Positions 1 through 8,289 of a DNA stretch of 54,894 bases are shown here, in pieces. Source of the stretch: Planctomycetota bacterium (GTDB taxonomy: Bacteria > Planctomycetota > GCA-002687715 > DRQF01); contig DRQF01000207.1 in assembly GCA_011369445.1 (NCBI GenBank), positions 1-54,894 on the forward strand. Direction: 5' to 3'. How positions within the stretch are numbered: position 1 is the first letter of the stretch; every line of letters begins with the position of its first letter. A program made the position numbers and the translations under genes. The notes under the pieces were generated by a model. The model saw only the letters and a program-made list of their open reading frames with translations, did not search any database and was not told where the DNA came from.

Positions 1-153
1 GACGTTGGTGATATCTCGGGTGACGCTCATGGTGCCTCCGCAGCTCACCGTGGGCGGCCCGAAGATGCTGTTGGCCGAGAGATCCGGAGACTGAGCCTGG
101 CCCAGGGACGACCAGGCCAAAACGAGCGCGACGAGCGAGATGGAGCGAATCAT
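1..153 (-). CDS. Secreted protein, N-terminal fragment with CARDB-like start
   Basis: Only the first 51 codons lie in the window; the gene continues past the left edge. Translating the minus strand from the ATG at 153 gives a typical Sec signal peptide (basic MIR start, hydrophobic core, GQAQ cleavage region), followed by PDLSANSIFGPPTVSCGG. The sequence PDL-x-V-x-x-I-x-x-P-x-x-V-x-x-G is how CARDB-type beta-sandwich domains usually begin, so an extracellular adhesion-like or repeat protein is inferred. It is divergent from the DoxX-family gene. The signal peptide is clear; the domain call rests on about 25 residues. Confidence 0.6.
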   Translation of the reverse strand, partial: MIRSISLVALVLAWSSLGQAQSPDLSANSIFGPPTVSCGGTMSVTRDITNV

Positions 154-283
154 GGCGGCTTCCCCTTTCGTTGGCAGGCCCCCATCATATCCCGGATCGA
201 AGGCCGCAACGAGAACCGAAGGTTTCCTCGGACGGGGAATAGTTGCCGGTCGGCGAGCGTTGGAGGTCAAACGGAGAACGCTC

Positions 284-727
284 ATGTGGCAGAAACGAAT
301 TCGACAGATACGGGAGGTCCTCGGCAAGGTGAGTTGGGTGGGCCCGTTGGCGGCCCGTTTGACTCTGGGACTCATGTTCTACGGAACGGGGCGGGGGAAG
401 CTGGCCCATCCGCCCGTGAGCTTCTTCGAGGATCTGGGAATCCCCTTCCCGGCCTTTCACGCCCACTTCGTCGGGTACTTGGAAACGGTGGGGGGGGTGG
501 CGTTGGTCCTGGGCCTTGCCACCCGATTCTTCGCGGCGGGACTCGGCATCACCATGATCGTGGCCCTGGCCACCGCCGTGGCTCCGCGGACCGACTCCCT
601 TTTGGACTTGGTCCGCGAGAGCGAATCGATCGACCTCGCCATTTGCCTCTGGCTTTTCGTTGCGGGTGCGGGGAAGATGAGTTTGGACCGCATCGTTTGC
701 CGGAAGTTGGACTCCGGCTGCGAATGA
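284..727 (+). CDS. DoxX-family membrane protein
   Basis: A 147-residue integral membrane protein with about four hydrophobic segments. It contains the DoxX pattern: an early helix with RLTLGLMFYGTGRGKL, then a PAFHAHFVGYLETVGGVAL segment in which the Glu-containing helix is characteristic of the DoxX/DoxD family. The family is linked to redox or sulfur-related membrane complexes, but the substrate here cannot be deduced. The open frame extends up to 140, but the ATG at 284 has a GGAG seven bases upstream and starts where the family similarity starts, so it is preferred. Its stop overlaps the start of the phosphatase gene (ATGA), indicating translational coupling. Confidence 0.8.
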   Translation: MWQKRIRQIREVLGKVSWVGPLAARLTLGLMFYGTGRGKLAHPPVSFFEDLGIPFPAFHAHFVGYLETVGGVALVLGLATRFFAAGLGITMIVALATAVAPRTDSLLDLVRESESIDLAICLWLFVAGAGKMSLDRIVCRKLDSGCE

Positions 728-1569
728 CGCGGCGGGGAGAAAGGGGAGGTCACACCGCGGTGGGAGATCACGACATCGGTCAAGACGACGGACTGCCCCG
801 TCTCAATGCGGAGCACGGAGCCGTTTCCGTGGCCCTCAAGTGCGGATCCGTCTGGGGCGGGACCCGGGACCTCGACGAGGATGTGCGCACCGGGGGGGTG
901 ACGGCCAGTGTCTACTCGGAGTCCTATGAGGGCGGCCGCGGGGGCGACATCTACTGGTTCAGCACCTGTGGTCACGATCTTCTCACCCGGATCGCCCTCG
1001 CCGACGTCTGCGGACACGGTCACACCGTCAATCAGGTGGCCGAATGGATGTATCGGCGACTCATCGACCACATGAATCAGCCCGATGGCGCGGAGATCCT
1101 GAGAGAACTCAACGTGCAGGCGGTGCAATACGGTCTTCGGGCCATGACGACCGCCACGATCCTCTCCTGGTACCGTCGTGACGGACTCCTCCGGTTCGCC
1201 TATGCCGGGGCGCCCCCGATTCTCGTCCGTCGACGAGATGGCGACGGTTGGCATCCCATCGAACTCGCCCACGCGGAGTCCGAGCCGGCGAATCTTCCCC
1301 TCGCCGTGGAGCCTGAGGCGCGTTTCGATCAGGGGCAGATGCATCTTGCGGCCGGAGACCGGGTCTTCCTCTACACCGATGGAGTGCTGGATGTCCCTTC
1401 GCTCGAAAGAGATCGGTTCGGCATGACTCGCTTGATCGAGGTCCTGGACGCCCACGGGACCGAATCTCCCTCCGAGATCAAGCATCACGTCCTTCAAGCC
1501 CTTTCCGACTTCGCTCAGGGGCCCTTTCACCACGACGATCTCACACTGATCGCCATCGAAGTCCACTGA
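724..1569 (+). CDS. PP2C/SpoIIE-type serine phosphatase
   Basis: A 281-residue soluble protein matching the PP2C-SIG (SpoIIE) phosphatase domain. Visible elements are GGD at about residues 73-75, ALADVCGHG at 91-99 (the metal-binding Asp and the Gly-His-Gly of the family), a central FAYAGAPP strand, FLYTDGVLD, and the terminal HHDDLTLIAIE that supplies late metal-binding aspartates. Such enzymes dephosphorylate phosphoserine/threonine, typically on anti-sigma-factor antagonists. No receiver, PAS or HAMP domain precedes it, and the first 30 residues look unstructured. It starts at the ATG overlapping the DoxX stop. The target is unknown; no STAS or anti-sigma gene is adjacent. Confidence 0.85.
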   Translation: MTRRGERGGHTAVGDHDIGQDDGLPRLNAEHGAVSVALKCGSVWGGTRDLDEDVRTGGVTASVYSESYEGGRGGDIYWFSTCGHDLLTRIALADVCGHGHTVNQVAEWMYRRLIDHMNQPDGAEILRELNVQAVQYGLRAMTTATILSWYRRDGLLRFAYAGAPPILVRRRDGDGWHPIELAHAESEPANLPLAVEPEARFDQGQMHLAAGDRVFLYTDGVLDVPSLERDRFGMTRLIEVLDAHGTESPSEIKHHVLQALSDFAQGPFHHDDLTLIAIEVH

Positions 1570-1596
1570 CGAACCCTTCCCGGTCAACGCGACACT

Positions 1597-2868
1597 TCAG
1601 CGGCGGAGAGCCTCGATGGGGTCGAGTTGGGCGGCGCGGCGGGCGGGATAGATTCCGAAAACCAGGCCCGTGAGGGTGGAGATCACAAGACTGAGGCCGA
1701 CCGCCCAGGGAGTCAGCCGGGTTTCCATGCCTGCGAAGTGATGCAGGGCCGAGGTGAATCCCGCCCCCGCTCCCACACCGAGACTTCCTCCCAGCAGCGA
1801 GAGGACGACGGTTTCGACCAGGAATTGAAGCGTGATGTCGAATCGCGTGGCGCCGATGGCTCGGCGGATGCCGATTTCCCGGGTTCGCTCCGTGACCGAG
1901 GCCAGCATGATGTTCAGGATGCCGATGCCCCCGACGAGAAGAGTGATGCCCGCGAACACGGGCAGCACCAGCGAGAAGATCTGTTGGGTCTTGCGCTTCG
2001 ACTCGAGAAGTTCGAGGGGAACGGTCATCTCGAAGTCCTTCCGCGGGTGCAGTCGGTTCAGAAGGGTTCGAATGCACCGCGCCGCGACGAGGACCTGGTC
2101 GACGTCGGCGACCTGGCAGACGATCTGATGCAGCTCGACGCGCGTGTTCTCGCTCTGGCCTTCCTCTGAGACCCGTTGCGTCAGGCCGAAGCGATCGACC
2201 ACCGTTCGGAACGGAACGTAGACCTCGAGACTGCGGTCGTCGATCCCCAGGACCGTCTGATTCGTGGAGCGAAAGGAGGCCTCGGGAAGGACGCCTACGA
2301 CGCGGTAGAAGTCATTGCCGATCTTCACGTCGAGTTTCAGCGGGTCACCCAGGTAGCGCGCCTCCCGGATGAGCCCTTCTCGGACGACGCAGACGCGGCG
2401 TTGGTGCTCCTCGTCGACGTTCTCGAGGGTGCGCCCGAGGATCGGTTTAAAGTGGAACGTTTCGAAGTAGGCCGGGGTGACGCCCCGCACATGGGCATCC
2501 AAACGGCGGCTTTTGAACCAGATCTTTTCCTTCACGTCGTGGACGCCGAGGACCTTCTCGATGAAGGGAAGCGTGAGCCGCATCTGCTCGCGATCGCGAA
2601 ACGTGAGGCCGTACTCGAGGACGCCGCTCCCGGGAGACTTCTCCGAGACCTTTTCTTCCGAGGGGGGTTTCTTCGCGTTGATGATGATGTTGCGGATGCC
2701 GAGTTCGCCGATCTGGGCCAGGAGCGCTTCGCGCGCCCCCTCGCCCGTGGAGACGATCGCGGTCACGGAGGCGATGCCGCAGATGATTCCGAGAGCCGTG
2801 AGCAGACTGCGCAGCTTGTGCCGCCAGAGGGAGCGAAGCGCTTCTTGGACGAGTTCGCTGAGGATCAT
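1597..2868 (-). CDS. ABC transporter permease, MacB/FtsX type
   Basis: A 423-residue permease with the MacB layout: an N-terminal helix (about residues 18-40, with LGIICGIASVTAI), a large periplasmic domain (about 45-285), and three C-terminal helices (near 295-320, 345-375 and 385-410). The cytoplasmic loop EIGIRRAIGATRFDI is the FtsX-family signature, and the end IYPARRAAQLDPIEALR is typical of MacB. Four helices with a periplasmic domain transmit ATPase movement to a periplasmic adaptor rather than forming a channel. It is the last gene of the minus-strand operon, overlapping the ATPase gene by four bases (ATGA). Here the ATPase is a separate polypeptide, whereas E. coli MacB is fused. Confidence 0.9.
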   Translation of the reverse strand: MILSELVQEALRSLWRHKLRSLLTALGIICGIASVTAIVSTGEGAREALLAQIGELGIRNIIINAKKPPSEEKVSEKSPGSGVLEYGLTFRDREQMRLTLPFIEKVLGVHDVKEKIWFKSRRLDAHVRGVTPAYFETFHFKPILGRTLENVDEEHQRRVCVVREGLIREARYLGDPLKLDVKIGNDFYRVVGVLPEASFRSTNQTVLGIDDRSLEVYVPFRTVVDRFGLTQRVSEEGQSENTRVELHQIVCQVADVDQVLVAARCIRTLLNRLHPRKDFEMTVPLELLESKRKTQQIFSLVLPVFAGITLLVGGIGILNIMLASVTERTREIGIRRAIGATRFDITLQFLVETVVLSLLGGSLGVGAGAGFTSALHHFAGMETRLTPWAVGLSLVISTLTGLVFGIYPARRAAQLDPIEALRR

Positions 2869-3554
2869 GCGGACACGGCCTCGTTGAGGACCCCATCGAG
2901 GATCGACACGCGGCGGGGCGCGAGAGCGGCGACTTCCAAGTCGTGGGTGATGAGGACGAGGGTCGCGCCTTCCCGGTGGAGTTCTCCCAGAAGTTCCATG
3001 ATGTCGACCGACGTCTTGGAGTCCAGATTTCCCGTGGGCTCGTCGGCGAGAACGACGTCGGGGGAATTCGCGAGCGCGCGAGCGATGGCCGTGCGTTGCA
3101 TTTCGCCTCCAGACAGCTGGTTGGGGCGATGGCGGAGCCGGTGGGAGAGCCCCACGCGCTCGAGGAGTCTCCGCGCCGTGGCGGCCCGCTCGGCCTTGCC
3201 GACCCGGGCATAGAGGAGTGGGAGCTGGACGTTCTCGAGAACCGTCAGGTGGGGGATGAGCTGGAAGGACTGGAACACGAATCCGATGCGGTGATTCCTG
3301 ATGTGGGAGAGCGCCGCGTCGCCCAGTCGGGAGACGTCGTCACCCAAGAAGAGATAACGCCCGCGCGAGGGGCGGTCGAGGCAGCCCAGAATGTTGAGCA
3401 GTGTGGACTTTCCCGAGCCGGAAGGGCCGACGATGGACACGAAGTCCCCCTTGCGGACGATAAGATCGATGCCCTTGAGCACGGCGACCCGGGTCTCCGC
3501 ATCGCCGTAGGACTTCTCCAACTCTTCGAGGGCGATGACGGGGGCGGAGTTCAC
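2865..3554 (-). CDS. ABC transporter ATP-binding protein, MacB/LolD type
   Basis: A 229-residue ATPase of the MacB/LolD class. Walker A GPSGSGKS lies at 43-50, the Q-loop near VFQSFQLIPHLTVLENV, the signature LSGGE at 147-151, Walker B VVLADE followed by PTGNLDS at 167-179, and the switch His in VLITHD. GNLDS after Walker B is diagnostic for this subfamily. It powers the downstream permease and works with the upstream adaptor and TolC. It overlaps both neighbours by four bases, so adaptor, ATPase and permease are translationally coupled. All catalytic elements are intact. Confidence 0.93.
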   Translation of the reverse strand: MNSAPVIALEELEKSYGDAETRVAVLKGIDLIVRKGDFVSIVGPSGSGKSTLLNILGCLDRPSRGRYLFLGDDVSRLGDAALSHIRNHRIGFVFQSFQLIPHLTVLENVQLPLLYARVGKAERAATARRLLERVGLSHRLRHRPNQLSGGEMQRTAIARALANSPDVVLADEPTGNLDSKTSVDIMELLGELHREGATLVLITHDLEVAALAPRRVSILDGVLNEAVSA

Positions 3555-5101
3555 GGGTTCTTGGCCTTCGTCGGTGCCGGAGAGGCGTCGGCGGGTGCGT
3601 TCTCGGGTCCGCTTCCCTGTCCGTCCTCGGGGATGGCTTGGGTCTCCTTGCCGATCTCCGGGTTGTAGAGAAGAACGCGGTCACCCGGCTGGAGACCCTC
3701 CTCGATGACGATGAAGTTGTCGTTGGAAAGTCCCACTTTCACCGCTCGCTTCTCATGCTCGCCGTTTCCGAGGGCCACATGGCAAAACGGCTTCCCTTCC
3801 TCGAAGAAGACGGCCTGAATGGGGACATAGAGGGTGTCCGCGAGATCCGCGACGTGAATGACGGCCTTCGCGCTCACTCCCGGCTTCAATTCCTGGCCGC
3901 CGGACCCATCCAGCGTCACGAGCACGTCGAACTTCTTCACGGCGGCGCTGGACCCCGTACCTCGGCGGGAGGCGTTGGCGATCGTGGCGATCTTCGTGAC
4001 CGATCCCTCGAGAACGAGGCCGGGATAGCTGTCCATCGTGACTCGTACGGACTGACCGACCTTCACCTTGTTGATGTCCGCTTCGTGGATCTGCAGCTTG
4101 ACCTGCATGACCCGGAGATCCGGAATGGTGAAGATGGCGTTCCCGCCCCAGACCTCGCCGCCCACCTTGATGTTCTCTCGCGTCCAAGGGTTCTTGGGGT
4201 CGCCGTAGAGGACGATGCCGGGGACGGGGGCCGTGAGGGTCATTTTCTCGATGCCTTCCTTCACCTCCTTCAGGTTCTTCCGAAGCCGCTTGAGGTGTTT
4301 CTTGGCGCGATTGAGGTTGACCTCCTTGTTCCGCACGAGGTTGGCGGACCTTTTTTCGACCGTACTCAAGTTGCGCTCGGCGTCGCTCACCGCGGTTTGC
4401 TTGTCCCGCAACGTCATGGGAAGCGTGTAGGTATCGTTCATCTCGAGATCGAGCTTCGAGCCCTCGAGTTCCACCTCGGCGCGCTCGAAGGCGATGCGGT
4501 CGTCCTCCAATTCCGTCTTCTTGATGAACTTCTGGGCGAACAGCGCCTTGGAGTCCTCGAACTTCTTCTTCGCCCGCGTGTAAGTCGTCTCGGCGTTCTT
4601 GATGGCGATGCGGAGGCGGCGTTTCTCCTTGGGGGCCTCCCCGTCCCGGTAGCGTTCGAGCTCGAGTTTGGCCTTCTCGAGAGCGATCTTGGCCTTCTCC
4701 ATGTTGGCCTTGTTGTCACCCACTTGAATCTCGAGTTCGGTCTCCGCCGTTTTGACCTGGGCTTCGGCCTGAGTGATCTCCGTCTCCAGTTGCTCCTTTC
4801 GCTCGAGGATCTGTTTCTTGTCCATCTCGCAGAGGATGTCGCCTTCCTTCACGCGTTTGCCTTCCTCGATGAGGGAGGTGATCTTCCCCTGCCAGCGGCC
4901 CTTATAGTTGACCTTCGCGGAATCCTTGGCGAGCAGGGTGCCGTTTTCCGTGAGGGTGATGTTCAGATCCCCCTTACGGACCTCCCACAGCCCCGCCTCG
5001 TCGTCGATGGAACGGGTGGATGCGGAGCTCCCGCCCCAATGGAGGAAGGCCCATCCTCCCGTCGTGAGGAGAATCAAACCCGCGACGATGAACTTGATCA
5101 T
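3551..5101 (-). CDS. Membrane-fusion (HlyD/MacA-like) efflux adaptor
   Basis: A 516-residue periplasmic adaptor. It has one N-terminal hydrophobic anchor (about residues 2-20), a split lipoyl/barrel-sandwich region (ENGTLLAKDSAKVNYKG and later TAPVPGIVLYG), and a very long Lys/Glu-rich coiled-coil hairpin (about 95-290), followed by beta-barrel and membrane-proximal domains (VKLQIHEADINKVKVGQ onward). The C-terminus is Pro/Ala-rich. The coiled-coil is longer than in MacA, suggesting a deep periplasmic reach to its TolC. The ATG at 5101 is preferred over one at 5128 because GGGAGA lies just upstream and the hydrophobic anchor follows directly. Cargo (drug, peptide or lipid) cannot be told. Confidence 0.88.
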   Translation of the reverse strand: MIKFIVAGLILLTTGGWAFLHWGGSSASTRSIDDEAGLWEVRKGDLNITLTENGTLLAKDSAKVNYKGRWQGKITSLIEEGKRVKEGDILCEMDKKQILERKEQLETEITQAEAQVKTAETELEIQVGDNKANMEKAKIALEKAKLELERYRDGEAPKEKRRLRIAIKNAETTYTRAKKKFEDSKALFAQKFIKKTELEDDRIAFERAEVELEGSKLDLEMNDTYTLPMTLRDKQTAVSDAERNLSTVEKRSANLVRNKEVNLNRAKKHLKRLRKNLKEVKEGIEKMTLTAPVPGIVLYGDPKNPWTRENIKVGGEVWGGNAIFTIPDLRVMQVKLQIHEADINKVKVGQSVRVTMDSYPGLVLEGSVTKIATIANASRRGTGSSAAVKKFDVLVTLDGSGGQELKPGVSAKAVIHVADLADTLYVPIQAVFFEEGKPFCHVALGNGEHEKRAVKVGLSNDNFIVIEEGLQPGDRVLLYNPEIGKETQAIPEDGQGSGPENAPADASPAPTKAKNP

Positions 5102-5118
5102 GGTGGGTATCTCCCTGT

Positions 5119-6714
5119 TTACTGCCACTTGCCCTTGTCATCGATGAACAACAGGCCCAGATTCCGAAGCAGCCGCAGACGGCCTATGAAGTGCTGAACC
5201 TGCAAGCTGATGAGGGCGTTCTTCGCGTCGGTGAGAGATTGACGTGCATCCAAAAGATCCCGGTTGTCGACTTCGCCCGCCTCATAGCGAATGCGAGTCA
5301 CTGCGACGGCGCGCTCTTCCTGTTTGATTTGGCCCTTCTGGAGTTCGATGCGGTCCTCGACGGATCGAAGGTCGCGAAGCTGGGCCCGAATGTCGAGTTC
5401 CAGACGATCCAAGGTCTCCGAGAAACTGCGTTGCGCCTGGACGTAGCTGATGCGCGCGGAGATGTAGGAATTGCGCTCCGCTTTCCGCTGAAGGGGAATC
5501 GTGAGACTCAGGCCCGCCGTGTAGCTCCAGACGTCCGGAAGAGCCCCCGGGATGCTGCCGCCTGTTCCGCCGAGATTGTAGGAGGCCGTGAGATTGAGGT
5601 CGGGGAGGAAGGCATCTTCTGCGATGCGCAGGCCCCGGGCCGAGTCCTCGAGCTGCTCCTCCTGAGTTCGAATGTCCAAGCGATTCACGCGGGCCGCCTG
5701 GACGGCGGAGTCCCAGTCCAGTCGCACGGGATCGAAGGGAGGTTTCTCATCGACGATGGTGATGCTCTGAGACGTGGGAAGGCCAAGGAGGATCTTGAAT
5801 TCGTCCTTGGCTCGCTCGTAGGAGGCCTTCGCGGAGATGAGGGCGTTCTCGGCCACGTTCTCCTGCCGCTGGGCGAGGAAGACCGCTTGGTCGTCGGCCC
5901 GTTCGACGCTGCGGAGCGCCAGGGCCTTCTTGCGATCGAAGACCGCCTGATCGTATCGGTCCTGCTGATTCTTCAGGGTCGTTTTCTGAGTCACCAGATC
6001 GAAGAAGCGGTTGGCGACGTCGATGCTGAAGTCCTCGCGAAAAAGCTCGAAGCTGCGGATGGCGTAGACCAGGTTGCGCTGGGCCTGAGTGAGGGCTTCG
6101 TGGGAGACGAGATAGCCTCCTCCCCGCAAGAGGGGTTGAGAATAAGTCACGCCGACGCCGCCGTTGAAGCTCTCTCGGCCGGTGGCCTTGCCCCCTTCCG
6201 GCCAGAGGCCGGCCAGGGAGGTCGTCAGCGCAAGGCTGCCGCCCGTGGGTAGGATCTGGCTCACCGAGAACGAGGTGTTGGCCGAGTGGCTCCCCACGGC
6301 GTCCTCCGCATCGGAGAGGAGATACCCGAGCGTGCCCGAGAGCTGAGGAGAGAAATTGAAGCGGGTCAGAGTGTAGGAGAGACCGGATAGATAAAGGCTC
6401 TCCTTTCGGGCCAGATAGTCCCTGTTCTGCTCGACCGCGATGGCGAGGGCCTTGGCGAGGTCGAGGACGAGGGGGCCCTCGTCCGGCCCCGTTTCTCTCG
6501 CCGGCTCCGGCCCTCGAAGCTCCCGCCCCTCGCCTTCGGCTTTCTTGGGTTGGAGCAGATCCTCCTTGCGTCGCCCCAACACGTCATCGGTCCTTTGAGC
6601 GAGAAGGGGATAGACCTCCTCGTCCCCGTCCTCGCTCCAATACTTCGTTCCACAGGAGAGGAGGACGAGGAGGAGCGGAACACCGAGAGAGACCGCTTGG
6701 CGGCGTCGAGACAT
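5119..6714 (-). CDS. TolC-family outer-membrane efflux lipoprotein
   Basis: A 531-residue outer-membrane factor and first gene of the efflux operon. The N-terminus is a lipoprotein signal peptide ending in LLSC (Cys21), so it is probably lipid-anchored as well as beta-barrel embedded. After a charged linker (about residues 25-80) it shows the two OEP repeats: LDLAKALAIAVEQNRDY and, in the second half, LDWDSAVQAARVNRLDI, each followed by long helices and amphipathic strands such as LSLTIPLQRKAERNSY. It supplies the exit duct for the adaptor/ABC pair encoded directly downstream (17 bases to the adaptor start). Confidence 0.9.
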   Translation of the reverse strand: MSRRRQAVSLGVPLLLVLLSCGTKYWSEDGDEEVYPLLAQRTDDVLGRRKEDLLQPKKAEGEGRELRGPEPARETGPDEGPLVLDLAKALAIAVEQNRDYLARKESLYLSGLSYTLTRFNFSPQLSGTLGYLLSDAEDAVGSHSANTSFSVSQILPTGGSLALTTSLAGLWPEGGKATGRESFNGGVGVTYSQPLLRGGGYLVSHEALTQAQRNLVYAIRSFELFREDFSIDVANRFFDLVTQKTTLKNQQDRYDQAVFDRKKALALRSVERADDQAVFLAQRQENVAENALISAKASYERAKDEFKILLGLPTSQSITIVDEKPPFDPVRLDWDSAVQAARVNRLDIRTQEEQLEDSARGLRIAEDAFLPDLNLTASYNLGGTGGSIPGALPDVWSYTAGLSLTIPLQRKAERNSYISARISYVQAQRSFSETLDRLELDIRAQLRDLRSVEDRIELQKGQIKQEERAVAVTRIRYEAGEVDNRDLLDARQSLTDAKNALISLQVQHFIGRLRLLRNLGLLFIDDKGKWQ

Positions 6715-6982
6715 GGGGGGCCCTTCCGAGTTTCTTTCGTATCCAGGAAGACGACGAATTCCATGAGATGTTGCATCGAAAAATCCGGTTTTTTCTGCTG
6801 ATTCGGAATCCCCGGGGCGGAGGGGTCCTTCGAAATCCGCGGAAAATGCGGTCCGTCCGCCCCTGGGATGACGTCCCTATCGTGGGGCCGCCGCGCGGTC
6901 CCCCCGCGGACATAGCATGGGCCGGGCCGTCGCCTCGGCAGACGGCGTCCCGTGGACCAGTCAAACGAGAAAGGGGCCGATC
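6715..6982. other. Divergent intergenic region with long inverted repeat, tolC/recA
   Basis: This 268-base region separates the divergent efflux operon and recA. It contains a perfect 8-base inverted repeat, GGGGCGGA at 6814-6821 and TCCGCCCC at 6856-6863, enclosing 34 bases that include the palindromes TTCGAA and CCGCGG. No convincing -35/-10 pair or known LexA operator was found for recA. It may hold both promoters and a recA operator, but this is inference. Confidence 0.35.
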
Positions 6983-8131
6983 ATGGCGTCGAAATCCTCC
7001 AAGAGCAGCAAGACCATGGGAGAGCGTCCCACGGACGATAAGTCCAGAGATCGCGCCCTCGAATTCACTCTCCAGCAGATCGAGAAGCAGTTCGGCAAGG
7101 GCGCCATCATGCGTTTGGGCTCCGGTCAGCTGACGGAGATCTCCTGCATTTCCACCGGCGCCATCTCGCTGGATCTGGCGTCGGGGGGCGGTCTGCCCCG
7201 AGGGCGAATCGTGGAGATCTACGGGCCCGAATCTTCGGGCAAGACCACTCTCACCCTCCACGTCGTGGCCAACGCCCAGAAGGAAGGGGGCGTTTGCGCT
7301 TTCATCGACGCCGAGCATGCCCTCGATCCCCAGTACGCCAAGAAGTTGGGCGTGGATATCGACAACCTCCTCATCTCCCAGCCCGACACGGGAGAGCAGG
7401 CCTTGGAGATCACCGAAACGTTGGTGCGAAGCAACGCGGTGGACGCCATCGTGATCGATTCGGTGGCCGCTCTCGTTCCCAGGGCGGAGATCGAGGGGGA
7501 GATGGGCGATTCCCACGTGGGACTCCAGGCCCGACTCATGTCCCAGGCCTTGCGGAAGCTCACGGGCATCGTCTCGAAGAGCAACACTTGCGTCATCTTC
7601 ATCAATCAGATTCGCGAGAAGGTGGGGGTGATGTTCGGTAGCCCCGAGACGACCTCCGGCGGTCGTGCTCTCAAGTTCTATGCCTCCATGCGCTTGGATA
7701 TCCGGCGCATCGGGCGGATCACGGACCGGGACGCCGTGGTGGGAAACCGCACCAAGGTGACGGTGGTGAAGAACAAAATCGCGCCTCCGTTCCGGGTGGT
7801 GGAGTTCGACATCATGTTCAACGAAGGGATTTCCCTGATCGGAGACCTCCTCGACCTCTCCGTGCGTGAGAACATCGTGGACAAAAGCGGGTCCTGGTAC
7901 TGCTACGGCGATCAGAGGCTGGGGCAGGGGCGTGAGCGGGCCAAGGCGTTCCTCAAGGAGAAACCCGCTCTCGTCGAGGAATTGCGGGAAAAGGTCTTGG
8001 ATAAGTTGGACCCGCGACGCCAGAAGAAGGCGGACGACGGTGCGGAAGAAGCCCCGTCCGAAACGGCTCCGGCCTCCAAGCCTGCCGGCAAGACGTCCGG
8101 AAAGACCGCCCGAGCGGGCGCTCGAGGCTGA
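6983..8131 (+). CDS. recA: Recombinase RecA
   Basis: A 382-residue RecA, the DNA-dependent ATPase of homologous recombination and co-protease of the SOS response. Walker A GPESSGKT is at 81-88, Walker [11 protein letters not shown] follows, and the L2-type region has [29 protein letters not shown]. The normal core is followed by a tail of about 30 residues rich in Ala, Lys, Pro and Gly, more basic at its end than the acidic tail of E. coli RecA. The ATG at 6983 follows AAAGGGG and gives the usual N-terminus before [18 protein letters not shown]; an upstream in-frame ATG at 6917 is unlikely. Confidence 0.97.
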   Translation: MASKSSKSSKTMGERPTDDKSRDRALEFTLQQIEKQFGKGAIMRLGSGQLTEISCISTGAISLDLASGGGLPRGRIVEIYGPESSGKTTLTLHVVANAQKEGGVCAFIDAEHALDPQYAKKLGVDIDNLLISQPDTGEQALEITETLVRSNAVDAIVIDSVAALVPRAEIEGEMGDSHVGLQARLMSQALRKLTGIVSKSNTCVIFINQIREKVGVMFGSPETTSGGRALKFYASMRLDIRRIGRITDRDAVVGNRTKVTVVKNKIAPPFRVVEFDIMFNEGISLIGDLLDLSVRENIVDKSGSWYCYGDQRLGQGRERAKAFLKEKPALVEELREKVLDKLDPRRQKKADDGAEEAPSETAPASKPAGKTSGKTARAGARG

Positions 8132-8165
8132 CCTCCAGGATTCTTGTCTCGCCTCCAGGCCGTCC

Positions 8166-8193
8166 TTGACAAAGTCCTTCCGCCCTCGAGAAT
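8166..8193 (+). promoter_or_regulatory. Candidate sigma-70-type promoter for the orphan secreted gene
   Basis: A perfect TTGACA at 8166-8171 is followed, after 16 bases, by GAGAAT at 8188-8193 (four of six matches). It lies about 100 bases before the start at 8290, where no other gene intervenes. Not tested; spacing is slightly short. Confidence 0.3.
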
Positions 8194-8289
8194 CACGTTT
8201 CCGATCGCAACGGAGGCCACGCGAGAGCCCAAGGCCATGGCAGCGTCAGGCCCGCGCCCCATGCTCCCGACGACAAGGAGCGATCCTCC

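Noticed and set aside
140-283. Extended N-terminus of the DoxX-family gene
   Set aside because: Residues encoded here are not hydrophobic or conserved, and the ATG at 284 has a better ribosome-binding site.
457-1587. Long open frame antisense to the phosphatase gene
   Set aside because: Shadow of a GC-rich coding region; no conserved motif, and the plus strand encodes a recognised phosphatase.
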